Positions 27,383-40,221 of a DNA stretch of 64,000 nt are shown one piece after another. Each line of letters starts with the position of its first letter. The stretch's first letter is position 1. The position numbers were made by a program, and so were the translations under genes. Source of the stretch: Verrucomicrobiaceae bacterium (GTDB lineage: Bacteria > Verrucomicrobiota > Verrucomicrobiia > Verrucomicrobiales > Akkermansiaceae); the NCBI GenBank assembly GCA_027486655.1, contig JAIXOR010000073.1, forward strand, positions 153,199 to 217,198. The letters are read 5' to 3'. A model generated the notes under the pieces. The model ran no database searches and was not told where the DNA came from. It saw only the letters and a list, made by a program, of their open reading frames with translations.

Positions 27383-30007
27383 TCACCACGCGAGTTGCCG
27401 GAGCGACGCCTTGAGCTCCTCCGGCCATTCAAGGGTTTCGATAGTCTCGGGGTTCTCCCAAGCGGGATCCATCTTCATCAGATCCTGATAGAAGACGTTG
27501 GCATCCTCGACCGCCCCGCTCTGCACCGCCGCGATGGCCATCAGTGCGGTGGCGTTTTCCAGTTTGTCCGGTGGATAGCCAATCTGCCGGCCCGTGAGTA
27601 GAAACCGGTAGGCCCTTTCGCCATTGCCGGTCAACAAGGCTACCCAACCGGCACGCAGGGCGAAGTTCGCATCATTGGGAAACCGGTGGATTCCCGTGGT
27701 GAGGATGGCCATGGCCTGCCGGGGATCCGCATTCTCGAACGAGGTGTATGCCGCTTCGGCATAGTCCCCGGGCTCATGCGTGGCCACGGGATGGTTGCTG
27801 ATCAACTCGATCCAGCGGTCCCGCGCCTGCTGATAATCGCCGAGTGCGGTGAGTGACATCGCCTCCGCCCTGAGGCACGGCGCGGGTTCTTCACCGAGGT
27901 CACGGGCGAGCGAGGCGAGTTTGAAGGTGGTCTCGGTTTCCTCCTTGAAGGCGGAAAAGGCGAGCGCCGTCCTCAGGCAGGCCCGGGCAAACCTCGCCTT
28001 GCCAACCGCCTGCAAGGTGGCTGGATCGGACAAGTGGTCGAACAATGCCTTCCGTTGCTCGGCAGTGGCATTCGCGGGAAGCTCCAGTTTCGCGAGCTCC
28101 TCACCCACACAAAGCCGCAAGCCTTCAAGTGCGGGGGCGAAGTCTGCCGCCTCCCAGCCTTCCCAATCCTCGCGCTGCCTGATCAACGAGTAATCAGGGA
28201 ATGTATCCGGCCAACCGGCAATCGCGTCCGCCTTGCGCCCATCCAGCCAGGCGATGCGCGAAACGGCAATGCGACGCAAAAGCGGCGGCAGATCGACCGC
28301 CGACTTGAGACAGGCACTGATCCATTCCGGATGGGTGGAGCCGAGCGCCAGTTGCAGACAAAGCGCCGCGGCAGGTCCTTTGCCGCCCGACTCCGAGATC
28401 GCCCGCGTCACCGCCTCGGAATCCGCATTCGCAAAGGCCTCCTCGATCCCGGGAAACGGTGGCTTTGCCCGGGACTTGACGATACGATCACTCAGGACTG
28501 ACAAGGCGTCCGCCGCGGCAAGACCCGGCTTGAAGGACGCTGCCACATCGATCCATGGTTTGGGATCCAGCTCCGGGAAAAGCGCTCCAAGTTGCTTGAA
28601 ATCGCAGGTTTCGAGCGCTTCCATCCGCTCCTTGACGGTCACCGGTTGAAGGCCACTCGTTTCAAGACGCATGCCCGTCAGGCCGGTGGAAAGCTTCACC
28701 AAAGCGTCCGCGGCGGCACGGCCCGGTGTTGGACTTATCATCCCATTGGCTTCAATTTTCCCAGCCGGTGACACGGGATGATAGAAGCATACATCCCCTC
28801 CGCGGGTTCCGACGACAAGCTCACCGCCACACCAGGCGATCGCCGTGATTTCATCCCCGGACTGGACGCCGGCCATCTCACAGCCCGGGAAACTCAGCTG
28901 TCCGCCATCCACGGCAATCGTCGCCACCGCCTCCCTCATCAACCCGGTCCACACCGAGGGATGGCGGCTCCAGGAAGCCCCCCTCAGCAGGTCCAAGGGG
29001 CCCGGCGTTGGCGACTCGCCCCCTTGAAAATCGATCATCACCTGACCGGGCGGATCATGCGGCCCCTGGTCCATCAGTGCGAACGCCGCGTTTCCATCGA
29101 TCTGGAACCGGGCGTGTGCCAGCTTCACTTTCTGCTCCTGCGGCGTGGTGGTGATGGATTCCACAGGGGAAACCGGCATGTGAACGAGAGTCCCGTCTTC
29201 TAACAAGACATCGAGACGATCCCCTGCCAGACTTGCGGCAATGCCTGCGGGCTTGCCATCCGGAATGGGATCGGAACTGCGGACGACCTCTCCGCTCTTC
29301 GCATCCCGGATCTGCCACACCACGCCGGGGCTGTCCCCGGCCTGCCGGAGCGGATGCCCTAACAGAAGACCGTCTGCGGAAAACGTGAGGACAGCTCCGG
29401 GATCGACCCCTTCAGGCAGGCGGCCCAGATCGCGGATTGGCTTGAGCGTGGTGGCATCGCAAAGGAGCGCGGTTTCCCCACGACCGACGACGATCGATTG
29501 CCGACGGGCATCGGCAACCAGAAAGCGCGTGGGTGCGGAGGCGGTTGGAAACAGCACGTTTTCCACCCGGCCCGTGGCACGGTTCCAGCGAACGGTGGTG
29601 CCCACATCCCCCGATAGGCTGACCCACATCGAATGTTCCGGGCCACAAAGAATCTGCTCGACCGCCATGCCGTGGTCCAACCGCAGCCTGGGAAGATGCC
29701 AGGTGATGCGGCCTAGCAAATCCCCGGCGCTCCGTCGTGCGGCTTCATCCGCGGGATTCGCCCGAAGCAGGGCCGCCAGCCATGGCAGGGCCTGTTCCGG
29801 TCGGGAGTCGGCAACCCTTGCCGAGGCGAGTTCGATCGCCGCCGGGCCGGGATCCATGGTGGCTTGCGCCGGGATTTCGCCTGCGGCACCCGGGGCATTT
29901 GCCTTGGAACCGTGTCTGCATGACACGGGGAGACCGACGCCGAGGCACAACAAAGCCAACATCCGCACGATGACGGAGATTCCAGGGCGAGGCGAGAGCG
30001 TCCACAT
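27383..30007 (-). CDS. Large secreted repeat protein, beta-propeller plus TPR-like
   Basis: About 874 residues from the ATG at 30007, which has GAGGGG a few bases upstream; ATGs at 30019 and 30064 are alternatives. A signal peptide-like stretch ends at LPVSC, near a weak lipobox. The first half alternates short strand-rich units like a WD40-type propeller (VRWNRATGRVENVLF, LLCDATTLKPIRDLG, VWQIRDAKSGEVV). The second half is helical and Ala-rich, with TPR-like units (ALGDYQQARDRWIELI, FALRAGWVALLTGNGERAYRFL). There is no catalytic motif. Such proteins are common and uncharacterised in this group; a scaffold or interaction role is a guess. Confidence 0.75.
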   Translation of the reverse strand: MWTLSPRPGISVIVRMLALLCLGVGLPVSCRHGSKANAPGAAGEIPAQATMDPGPAAIELASARVADSRPEQALPWLAALLRANPADEAARRSAGDLLGRITWHLPRLRLDHGMAVEQILCGPEHSMWVSLSGDVGTTVRWNRATGRVENVLFPTASAPTRFLVADARRQSIVVGRGETALLCDATTLKPIRDLGRLPEGVDPGAVLTFSADGLLLGHPLRQAGDSPGVVWQIRDAKSGEVVRSSDPIPDGKPAGIAASLAGDRLDVLLEDGTLVHMPVSPVESITTTPQEQKVKLAHARFQIDGNAAFALMDQGPHDPPGQVMIDFQGGESPTPGPLDLLRGASWSRHPSVWTGLMREAVATIAVDGGQLSFPGCEMAGVQSGDEITAIAWCGGELVVGTRGGDVCFYHPVSPAGKIEANGMISPTPGRAAADALVKLSTGLTGMRLETSGLQPVTVKERMEALETCDFKQLGALFPELDPKPWIDVAASFKPGLAAADALSVLSDRIVKSRAKPPFPGIEEAFANADSEAVTRAISESGGKGPAAALCLQLALGSTHPEWISACLKSAVDLPPLLRRIAVSRIAWLDGRKADAIAGWPDTFPDYSLIRQREDWEGWEAADFAPALEGLRLCVGEELAKLELPANATAEQRKALFDHLSDPATLQAVGKARFARACLRTALAFSAFKEETETTFKLASLARDLGEEPAPCLRAEAMSLTALGDYQQARDRWIELISNHPVATHEPGDYAEAAYTSFENADPRQAMAILTTGIHRFPNDANFALRAGWVALLTGNGERAYRFLLTGRQIGYPPDKLENATALMAIAAVQSGAVEDANVFYQDLMKMDPAWENPETIETLEWPEELKASLRQLAW

Positions 30008-30070
30008 GCGTCCCCTCATCAATGCCGCAGCCGCCCGATTGTGTCTGTGATGGCTCCGGCACATGGCGGA

Positions 30071-30511
30071 TCACAACCCGCTTTTCTGGATCAAGGCGCG
30101 CAACTGGACTTGAAACTCCATCACATCCTCCTGGCTCGGACGGTAACCGGGCGTGTCCGGATCGAGCCCGGGCCTGCCGTTCTGGTCGAGCATCCAGATC
30201 GCCGTTTCACCATCGCTGAAAGTCACCTTGCCGCTCACCAACGCCCCCGGCAGGGTGAGCGTGTCCATGGTCACCTCCACGGTGCCTGTGGGCACTGGCG
30301 CGGGTTTCTCCTCCTTCTTTTCCTCGACCTTGGTCTCCTCAATGAGCTCGATGCCGAGATCGAGAACCAGAAAACGAGTGTCCATGTAGGTGATCGAAAT
30401 GCCAAACTCATCCTTGAGCACGCGCTGGAGGTCGGACATCGACGCCCCCTGCGCCGCGCGCTCCTTGAGTGTGGCGATTTGATCCGGAGTGAGCTTGCTG
30501 GCGCTGAACAT
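30071..30511 (-). CDS. Hypothetical protein with N-terminal helical domain
   Basis: 146 residues. The start (KLTPDQIATLKERAAQGASMSDLQRVLKDEFGI) looks like a small helix-turn-helix, followed by ITYMDTRFLVLDLGIEL, a Lys/Glu-rich linker and a C-terminal beta-rich part (LTLPGALVSGKVTFSDGETAIWMLDQNGRPGL). There is no signal peptide. The HTH-like half could bind DNA or protein; no family is recognised. It ends 64 nt before the start of the large repeat protein on the same strand. Confidence 0.7.
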   Translation of the reverse strand: MFSASKLTPDQIATLKERAAQGASMSDLQRVLKDEFGISITYMDTRFLVLDLGIELIEETKVEEKKEEKPAPVPTGTVEVTMDTLTLPGALVSGKVTFSDGETAIWMLDQNGRPGLDPDTPGYRPSQEDVMEFQVQLRALIQKSGL

Positions 30512-30568
30512 GCCCCCTTTTGAAACCCCCGGCCGCGCTTGCCAAGGGTTTTCAGAATGGGGAAATCC

Positions 30569-31243
30569 TCACTCCCCAAGAAACACGAATTCCTCGGCCA
30601 CACGGTTCAGGGAGCGCCGCGCGGTGGGCAGGGACTCCGCCAGCGCACCCAGCACCTGCCGACTGCCGGCGGCCGCCACCATCCGGCAATCCGCAGCCCC
30701 GCGATAGGCGTTGCTGGCAAACGATTCGTAGAATTCAAGATCCGGCGCCTCGCCCCGCTCACAGCGTTGCTTCAGGAAGGTGGGATACAGGCCTGTGAGC
30801 ACCAGGAACTGATTGCCCGCCGCCAGTTGCAAATGAAAGCGCATCCGTCCCCGGGAACGGGTGATGAACGAGAGAAACTCCGCCGCATGCGTGAAACCGC
30901 GGGTCACATCCTGAAGTGGATCCCCCGTTTCCGCGCAGACCCTCTTGGTCATCACGCCCGCCACGTAGTCGGCCAGATCCGGATCGCTCAAACCCGCATC
31001 GAGAAACGAATGCCGCACCAGCAGGTAAAAGTAGAAGCGTGGGGAAACCCCGACCGCCACAGGCGATTCGATCAAACTGCGGAACACCTCCTTCAAGTCC
31101 AACATTTCCCGCCGACCATCCGGATCCTCCCAGAGTTTGGCGAGGTGGGCGATGCCTCCCTCCCGCGCCAGAGTCCCGGCGACGAAGTCGAAATCCGCCG
31201 CCGTGAAGCGGTTTCGGCAGGACGGCATCCAGTGTTCCAACAT
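30569..31243 (-). CDS. Hypothetical soluble alpha-helical protein
   Basis: 224 residues from the ATG at 31243 (MLEHWMPSCRNRFTAADFDFVAGTL). The frame extends further upstream but the added residues are not protein-like. It is predicted mostly helical and soluble, with several cysteines and a FYFYLLVRHSFLDAG segment. I know no family. It is divergent from clpB, sharing a 180-bp region with it. Confidence 0.7.
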   Translation of the reverse strand: MLEHWMPSCRNRFTAADFDFVAGTLAREGGIAHLAKLWEDPDGRREMLDLKEVFRSLIESPVAVGVSPRFYFYLLVRHSFLDAGLSDPDLADYVAGVMTKRVCAETGDPLQDVTRGFTHAAEFLSFITRSRGRMRFHLQLAAGNQFLVLTGLYPTFLKQRCERGEAPDLEFYESFASNAYRGAADCRMVAAAGSRQVLGALAESLPTARRSLNRVAEEFVFLGE

Positions 31244-31352
31244 CCTGATTTGGCAATTAGCAGAATCCGGCCCAGTCGAACCAGAAAAATAGTTAAGAAA
31301 GGTGAAATAATATCCCGTGCATTCGCTCATCAGGTCGACCCCGCAAGACTCC

Positions 31353-31380
31353 GCAAAATTTTGCACGCGACCCATTGCAA
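31353..31380. promoter_or_regulatory. Nested inverted repeats upstream of clpB
   Basis: GCAAAATTTTGC at 31353-31364 is a perfect 12-bp palindrome. Its right half also takes part in TTGCA (31361-31365) pairing with TGCAA (31376-31380). It lies 43-70 bp upstream of the clpB start codon. It is not the HrcA CIRCE element. An operator for heat-shock control is possible. Confidence 0.35.
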
Positions 31381-31422
31381 CCCATGCGGACGCGCTCTAT
31401 CGTCTATCAAAACGCAACCGCC

Positions 31423-33996
<2,574 letters not shown>

Positions 33997-34108
33997 AGAC
34001 GCACGATGGTTGGGTCGCAGCCGGCATTGACCCGTCTGGAATATCACCGGTGCCCCGCGTTTTCTCATGGATGCGGGGGGCACCGCTTTGTTAGTCTCCG
34101 GCGAGACC

Positions 34109-34738
34109 ATGCAGCACTTCCCTGAACTCCAGCTCACCTTTCAAGAAGCCCGCGTCCTCGGCTGTTTGTTGGAAAAGGAAATCCTCACGCCCGACAGCTA
34201 CCCGCTTACCCACAACTCGCTGGTCATCGCCTGCAACCAAAGCACCAGCCGCGATCCCATCACCCGTTTCACCGGCGAGGAGGTCTCGGAAGCCCTGCGC
34301 GGACTTTCGGAGAAATACCTCGTCGAGAAAATCCTCGGCGGCCGCGCCCCGAAGTTCGAACACTGCATCCAGGACGTGCTGAGCATGCAACCGAGCGAGC
34401 GCGCCGTCCTCACTGTCCTGCTGCTGCGCGGCCCCCAGACCGCCGGTGAAATCCGCCAACGCACCGATCGTTTGCACCTCTTTGCTTCATTGGAAGAAGT
34501 GGAGGAAACGCTCACCTGGTTCATCGAATACCCACACGGCCCGCTCGTCCGCCGGATCCCGGTGGGGGAGGGGCGCAGGGTGGAGACTTTTGTGCAGCTT
34601 CTCTCTCCGGCTGTGGCGGACACCACGGAACCCGCTGCGACCGCGCTTGCGAAAGACGATTGGCGTGCCGCCATCGAAGCGCGGGTAGCCAAGCTGGAGG
34701 CGGAGGTTGCCGAGCTCAGAGCCCGCCAAACACCTTAG
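34109..34738 (+). CDS. yceH: YceH/DUF480 family protein
   Basis: 209 residues from the ATG at 34109 (MQHFPELQLTFQEARVLGCLLEKE). The conserved YceH features are LTPDSYPLTHNSLVIACNQS and SERAVLTVLLLRGPQTAGEIRQRTDRLH, two winged-helix repeats. The C-terminal 30 residues form a coiled-coil (AIEARVAKLEAEVAELRAR), a common addition in this family. The function is unsettled. A REP-like sequence begins 14 nt after the stop. Confidence 0.93.
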   Translation: MQHFPELQLTFQEARVLGCLLEKEILTPDSYPLTHNSLVIACNQSTSRDPITRFTGEEVSEALRGLSEKYLVEKILGGRAPKFEHCIQDVLSMQPSERAVLTVLLLRGPQTAGEIRQRTDRLHLFASLEEVEETLTWFIEYPHGPLVRRIPVGEGRRVETFVQLLSPAVADTTEPAATALAKDDWRAAIEARVAKLEAEVAELRARQTP

Positions 34739-34751
34739 GAAAAGCTTCATC

Positions 34752-34776
34752 AAGGAGTGGCGATCTCCGAATCGCC
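34752..34776 (+). repeat. REP-like element 1
   Basis: A 25-bp element beginning AAGGAGTGGCGAT, with the inverted stem GGCGAT/ATCGCC. It faces element 2 (34837-34861) in inverted orientation, making a pair about 110 bp long next to the RAYT gene. Confidence 0.8.
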
Positions 34777-34814
34777 ATGCCCATGAGAAACCGATGAATT
34801 GAGCGAAGCTCTTC

Positions 34815-35522
34815 TTATGGTCCACCCATGGGCTCCGGCGGATCGGAGTCCGCCGCTCCTTGGGAAGAGAGCAATCGCACAACCCAAGGAGCCTCATAAA
34901 CCGCGAAAGCCCCTACCGGCAGCTTCGCCTTCACCGGATTCCTCCGGATATATCGTGCGACATTGATGAAATGATCCCAATCCCGGATCAATCGATCAAA
35001 GTAGTCCTGCTGCCAGATGGTCCCGGAGGCGTGAGCCTGCCGGTTGATCTTGTTCGCGGTAAAGCGTTTCCAACTTGCGACGGTTTCTCCCAGGTCCACC
35101 GTTTTTTCGAGCGAAAGCATCAAATGAACGTGATTCGGCATGATGACCCAAGTGTGAAGCAAATAGCGGGAGTGGTCGAAATGGTGGAAAGCCTCCGCCA
35201 CGATGGCGGCAATCCCGGAATCGCCGAGCAAGCATGAGCCAAGACCTTGGTCGAGAAATTGATCGATCGTGGTGGAGAAGCGTTTGTGGTATTCGGCCTC
35301 CGTTTCAGTCGTCCAAGACTTCGGATGATCCATCAGCCAGACATTCCTTTTTTTCCGCCATTCATCGAGCAGACTGACCGGAATCGAGTCTGCGAGGCGG
35401 AAGGTGAGGAAATACGTGGCCTCGTCCTGCTGCCAGTGGGGGAGATGGTTTTGTGTCTTCCGAATCTCCGCGAACTCGTTGAGGAATCTTAGAGTCGGAT
35501 AGCCGGATGAGTCAGGTTCCAT
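34815..35522 (-). CDS. REP-associated tyrosine transposase (RAYT, IS200/IS605-like)
   Basis: 235 residues from the ATG at 35522 (MEPDSSGYPTLRFLNEF). It has the Y1 transposase HUH motif in MPNHVHLML, WQQDYFDRLIRDWDHF, and the tyrosine-containing YIRRNPVKA typical of RAYTs. These proteins bind and cut REP sequences and are thought to help spread them; unlike true insertion sequences they are usually single-copy and stay put. Two pairs of REP-like elements flank the gene, and element 2 lies inside its last 16 codons, so the repeat encodes part of the C terminus (AADSDPPEP). It appears intact. Confidence 0.93.
   Translation of the reverse strand: MEPDSSGYPTLRFLNEFAEIRKTQNHLPHWQQDEATYFLTFRLADSIPVSLLDEWRKKRNVWLMDHPKSWTTETEAEYHKRFSTTIDQFLDQGLGSCLLGDSGIAAIVAEAFHHFDHSRYLLHTWVIMPNHVHLMLSLEKTVDLGETVASWKRFTANKINRQAHASGTIWQQDYFDRLIRDWDHFINVARYIRRNPVKAKLPVGAFAVYEAPWVVRLLSSQGAADSDPPEPMGGP
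34837..34861 (-). repeat. REP-like element 2 (inverted), inside RAYT 3' end
   Basis: The reverse complement starts AAGGAGCGGCGGACTCC. The stem is GGCGGA/TCCGCC. It pairs head to head with element 1 and overlaps the 3' coding end of the transposase. Confidence 0.8.
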
Positions 35523-35528
35523 GACATC

Positions 35529-35553
35529 AAGGAGTGGCGGACTCCGATCCGCC
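35529..35553 (+). repeat. REP-like element 3
   Basis: AAGGAGTGGCGGACTCC followed by GATCCGCC, with stem GGCGGA/TCCGCC, starting 7 bp upstream of the RAYT start codon. It forms an inverted pair with element 4. Confidence 0.8.
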
Positions 35554-35611
35554 ATGTCTCTGATCAGCCAATGCGGTGAGAAAACCGCACTCCATTGTCT
35601 CCTCAAAGACA

Positions 35612-35636
35612 GGCGATTCGGAGATCGCCTCTCCTT
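35612..35636 (-). repeat. REP-like element 4 (inverted)
   Basis: The reverse complement begins AAGGAGAGGCGATCTCC. The stem is GGCGAT/ATCGCC, the same arm type as element 1. The pair 3-4 spans about 108 bp and lies between the RAYT gene and the thiC stop codon. Confidence 0.8.
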
Positions 35637-35639
35637 GTT

Positions 35640-37822
<2,183 letters not shown>

Positions 37823-37952
37823 TCGTGCTGGAGACCATGGATGCTGGCGGACGATGTGCCAAGCGAGAATTGGGGAGGAAGGGTCCGCCAACATTTGCTT
37901 GAGGAAGTTCTTGATTCCGCGTGGGGAATCCCCAAACCTCCGCTCCCGGTCA

Positions 37953-38029
37953 CGGGGCGTAGCTCAGCCTGGTAGAGCGCCTGCTTTGGGAGCAGGAAGT
38001 CGTCAGTTCGAATCTGGCCGCCCCGACCA
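37953..38029 (+). tRNA. tRNA-Pro (anticodon TGG)
   Basis: 77 nt including an encoded CCA. The acceptor stem CGGGGCG pairs exactly with CGCCCCG; the D-arm has AGCTCAGCCTGGTAGAGC; the anticodon stem CCTGC/GCAGG encloses TTTGGGA with anticodon TGG; the T-loop has GTTCGAATC. A normal, complete tRNA. Confidence 0.97.
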
Positions 38030-38113
38030 CCGGCTCCGACGAGCCACAGCCGATGTCCGATGGATGTTGTTTCTTGCTTGGCACGTTTGGAATCCCGCGA
38101 AAGCATCCGGGTC

Positions 38114-38500
38114 ATGGCAGGCGCGATTCGGGAATACGTGGAACTTCGGGTGAAGGTGGACGATGTCGTCTACATGCCCAGCCTCGACGCGCCTCCGGAC
38201 AAGCCACATCCTTTTGTGTATTTCATTTCGATCCACAACGACTCTCCGGTCCCGGTCACGATCCGCGGCAGGAAGTGGGTGGTTCGTGAGGACGATGGCG
38301 ATGTGACCGTGGTGGAAGGGGATGGCGTGGTGGGTCAGACGCCGGTGATCGAGCCGGGTGGCCATTTTTCCTACAACAGCTATCACGTCATTGCCGGCGG
38401 AGCGACCGCCTCCGGGGCTTTTTTCGGAGAAACCGCGACGGGGGAGTGGATCTTTACGAGGATCCCCGAGTTCCGGCTGGAGGTTCCGCACTGGGCTTGA
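38114..38500 (+). CDS. apaG: ApaG (DUF525) protein
   Basis: 128 residues from ATG 38114. The immunoglobulin-like ApaG fold is shown by YFISIHNDSPVPVTIRGRKWVV, EGDGVVGQTPVIEPG and YNSYHVIAGGATASG. The glycine motif GxGxxG of ApaG corresponds to EGDGVVGQ here. The family is linked to Co2+/Mg2+ phenotypes in enterobacteria, with no settled biochemical function. The N-terminal MAGAIREYVELRVKVDDVVY fits a normal start; an upstream ATG at 38060 would add unrelated residues close to the tRNA. Confidence 0.92.
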   Translation: MAGAIREYVELRVKVDDVVYMPSLDAPPDKPHPFVYFISIHNDSPVPVTIRGRKWVVREDDGDVTVVEGDGVVGQTPVIEPGGHFSYNSYHVIAGGATASGAFFGETATGEWIFTRIPEFRLEVPHWA

Positions 38501-38511
38501 TGGCCGGTGCT

Positions 38512-39054
38512 TCAGACAAGCAGTTCGTGCATCCGGATATCGTGCGGCTCGCCATGGGTGTCCGCCACGACCTGATCCGGAAAACAAACGCCGAGGCGAA
38601 GCGCATCCGGCCGTGCCTTGGCTAGGATCCGGTCGTAGAACCCCCGGCCGCGCCCGAGACGGCCGCCGCGGCGATCGAAGGCCATGCCGGGACAAAGAAA
38701 GGCATCGATGTCCCAGGGTTCGATGACTTCGAGATCGATGGATGGCTCCGGAATGCCGAAGCGGCCGGGTCTGAGCCCGGACGCGGGATCCACCACCCGG
38801 TGAAACACCAGAAGATCGCCCTCCACACGCGGATAGACCCAGGACCGCTCCGGGTGGGCGAGCACGATGTCTGTTAGATCGGGTTCATCCGGCAGTGGCG
38901 AGAACACCGAGAGCGTGACGATACCCGGGTTCCGCGCCAACCAGGAACCCAAGGCCAGGCGAACGGAGGACGAATCGCCGGTCCTCCCACGAGCAAGCGT
39001 GCGCATGGCGGCTCTGAGGGTGGATTTGGCGGACTGGGGATCGGGAATTGCCAC
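38512..39054 (-). CDS. 5-formyltetrahydrofolate cyclo-ligase
   Basis: 180 residues. The signature is at the C-terminal side: CPGMAFDRRGGRLGRGRGFYDR, the ATP/folate-binding block of 5,10-methenyl-THF synthetase, with the lysine-containing start KSTLRAAMRTL. It converts 5-formyl-THF to 5,10-methenyl-THF with ATP. It is convergent with apaG, with a gap of 11 nt. Length is usual for the family. Confidence 0.93.
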   Translation of the reverse strand: MAIPDPQSAKSTLRAAMRTLARGRTGDSSSVRLALGSWLARNPGIVTLSVFSPLPDEPDLTDIVLAHPERSWVYPRVEGDLLVFHRVVDPASGLRPGRFGIPEPSIDLEVIEPWDIDAFLCPGMAFDRRGGRLGRGRGFYDRILAKARPDALRLGVCFPDQVVADTHGEPHDIRMHELLV

Positions 39055-39090
39055 TTGCCAAGGCGGGGTGATTTCCCATGTTTAGCCCCA

Positions 39091-39651
39091 ATGAAGGCCA
39101 TCTGGCAAGCGGTGTGCGTGGGGATCTCCTGCATGGCGGTCTCTCCGGCCGAAGAGAGGTCCGCTTTTGCGGTCGATCCGCCGAAGGTTGCCCGCAGCAT
39201 GTTTTCCCAGGATCTCGGCATGCTTGATTCCGAGCGGGACGAATACGCCACGAACCTGGCCGCCTTCGCCGCCAATCAAGTGGCGGCGGCCAAAGGGGCT
39301 GGCAAATCCGCGGCGGAGGCCCGCAAGTTCCTTGGTCTGGCTCTTCATTTGTCCCCGCGCAACAAGAAGGCCATCGTCGTTTCCTTCCAACTGTCCAAAG
39401 GCGTCGTTCCCGAGGTGACCGAGGGCAACTACACCCCGCAGGCGTTTGCCAGGCTGCTCCTCACGCGCGGGCAGCTTCTCGAAAAACAGGGCGGTGGTGA
39501 AAACAAGAAGCTCGCCCGGTTTTTCATCCAACTGGCCGCCGAGTTGGATCCCCGAAACGAGGACGCCGTTTATGCAAGCGAGGTTCACCGGCTCGACCAG
39601 GGCGAGGTCGACTGGTCCACAGTCACCGATGCGGATGCGGCGGCACCTTGA
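39091..39651 (+). CDS. Hypothetical protein, probably secreted, TPR-like
   Basis: 186 residues from the ATG at 39091 (MKAIWQAVCVGISCMAVSPAEE), whose start resembles a signal peptide with cleavage near SPAEE. The mature part is helical with repeats such as AAEARKFLGLALHLSPRNKKAI and KLARFFIQLAAELDPRNEDAV, like two or three TPR units. No known partner. The stop overlaps or abuts the CYTH gene, so the two may be co-transcribed. Confidence 0.7.
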   Translation: MKAIWQAVCVGISCMAVSPAEERSAFAVDPPKVARSMFSQDLGMLDSERDEYATNLAAFAANQVAAAKGAGKSAAEARKFLGLALHLSPRNKKAIVVSFQLSKGVVPEVTEGNYTPQAFARLLLTRGQLLEKQGGGENKKLARFFIQLAAELDPRNEDAVYASEVHRLDQGEVDWSTVTDADAAAP

Positions 39652-39662
39652 ACCATCCGGTC

Positions 39663-40133
39663 ATGGGAGTGGAGATTGAACGCAAGTTTCTGGTCGAGGG
39701 CGATGCCTGGATGGATGGCTCGCCCGGCTGCCGCATCGCCCAAGGCTACCTCACGATGGATCCGGAGCGCACCGTGAGGGTGAGGCGGTCGGGTGACCGT
39801 GCATGGCTCACCATCAAGGGGCGTGGCGAAGGAATCCGGAGAGCGGAGTTCGAATACTCCATCCCGGTGGACGAGGCGGCGGAGCTGCTTGAAATGTGCC
39901 TGCCCTCGGTGATCGACAAAACGAGATACCGCATTTCCCACCGCGGCCGCTGTTGGGAGGTGGATGTGTTTCACGGTGTTCACCAGGGACTGGTGCTTGC
40001 GGAAGTGGAACTCGAATCCGAAAACGAGGTGGTGGATGTTCCGGAGTGGGCAGCCATGGAAGTTTCCCACGATCCCCGCTTTTTCAATTCGAGCCTTGCC
40101 CGCGTGAGCTCGCCCCCATCGATTGACGCTTGA
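39663..40133 (+). CDS. CYTH-domain protein (triphosphate tunnel family)
   Basis: 156 residues from ATG 39663 (MGVEIERKFLV); a TTG at 39648 overlapping the previous stop is the alternative. The ExExK motif (EIERK), the RVRRSGDRAWLTIKG strand pair, KTRYRI and LAEVELESE outline the eight-stranded tunnel that binds triphosphate and metal. Relatives hydrolyse inorganic triphosphate or thiamine triphosphate, or act as class IV adenylate cyclases. The short bacterial form with MGVEIERKFLV is most often a tripolyphosphatase. Confidence 0.9.
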   Translation: MGVEIERKFLVEGDAWMDGSPGCRIAQGYLTMDPERTVRVRRSGDRAWLTIKGRGEGIRRAEFEYSIPVDEAAELLEMCLPSVIDKTRYRISHRGRCWEVDVFHGVHQGLVLAEVELESENEVVDVPEWAAMEVSHDPRFFNSSLARVSSPPSIDA

Positions 40134-40221
40134 TCCGCCGTCTCTGGCCGGTGTTCCGGGAATCGTCCATCTTCCGCTTGCCACGGACGGACGAGCACCT
40201 ACCCTTGGCGGCGAAGCACTC

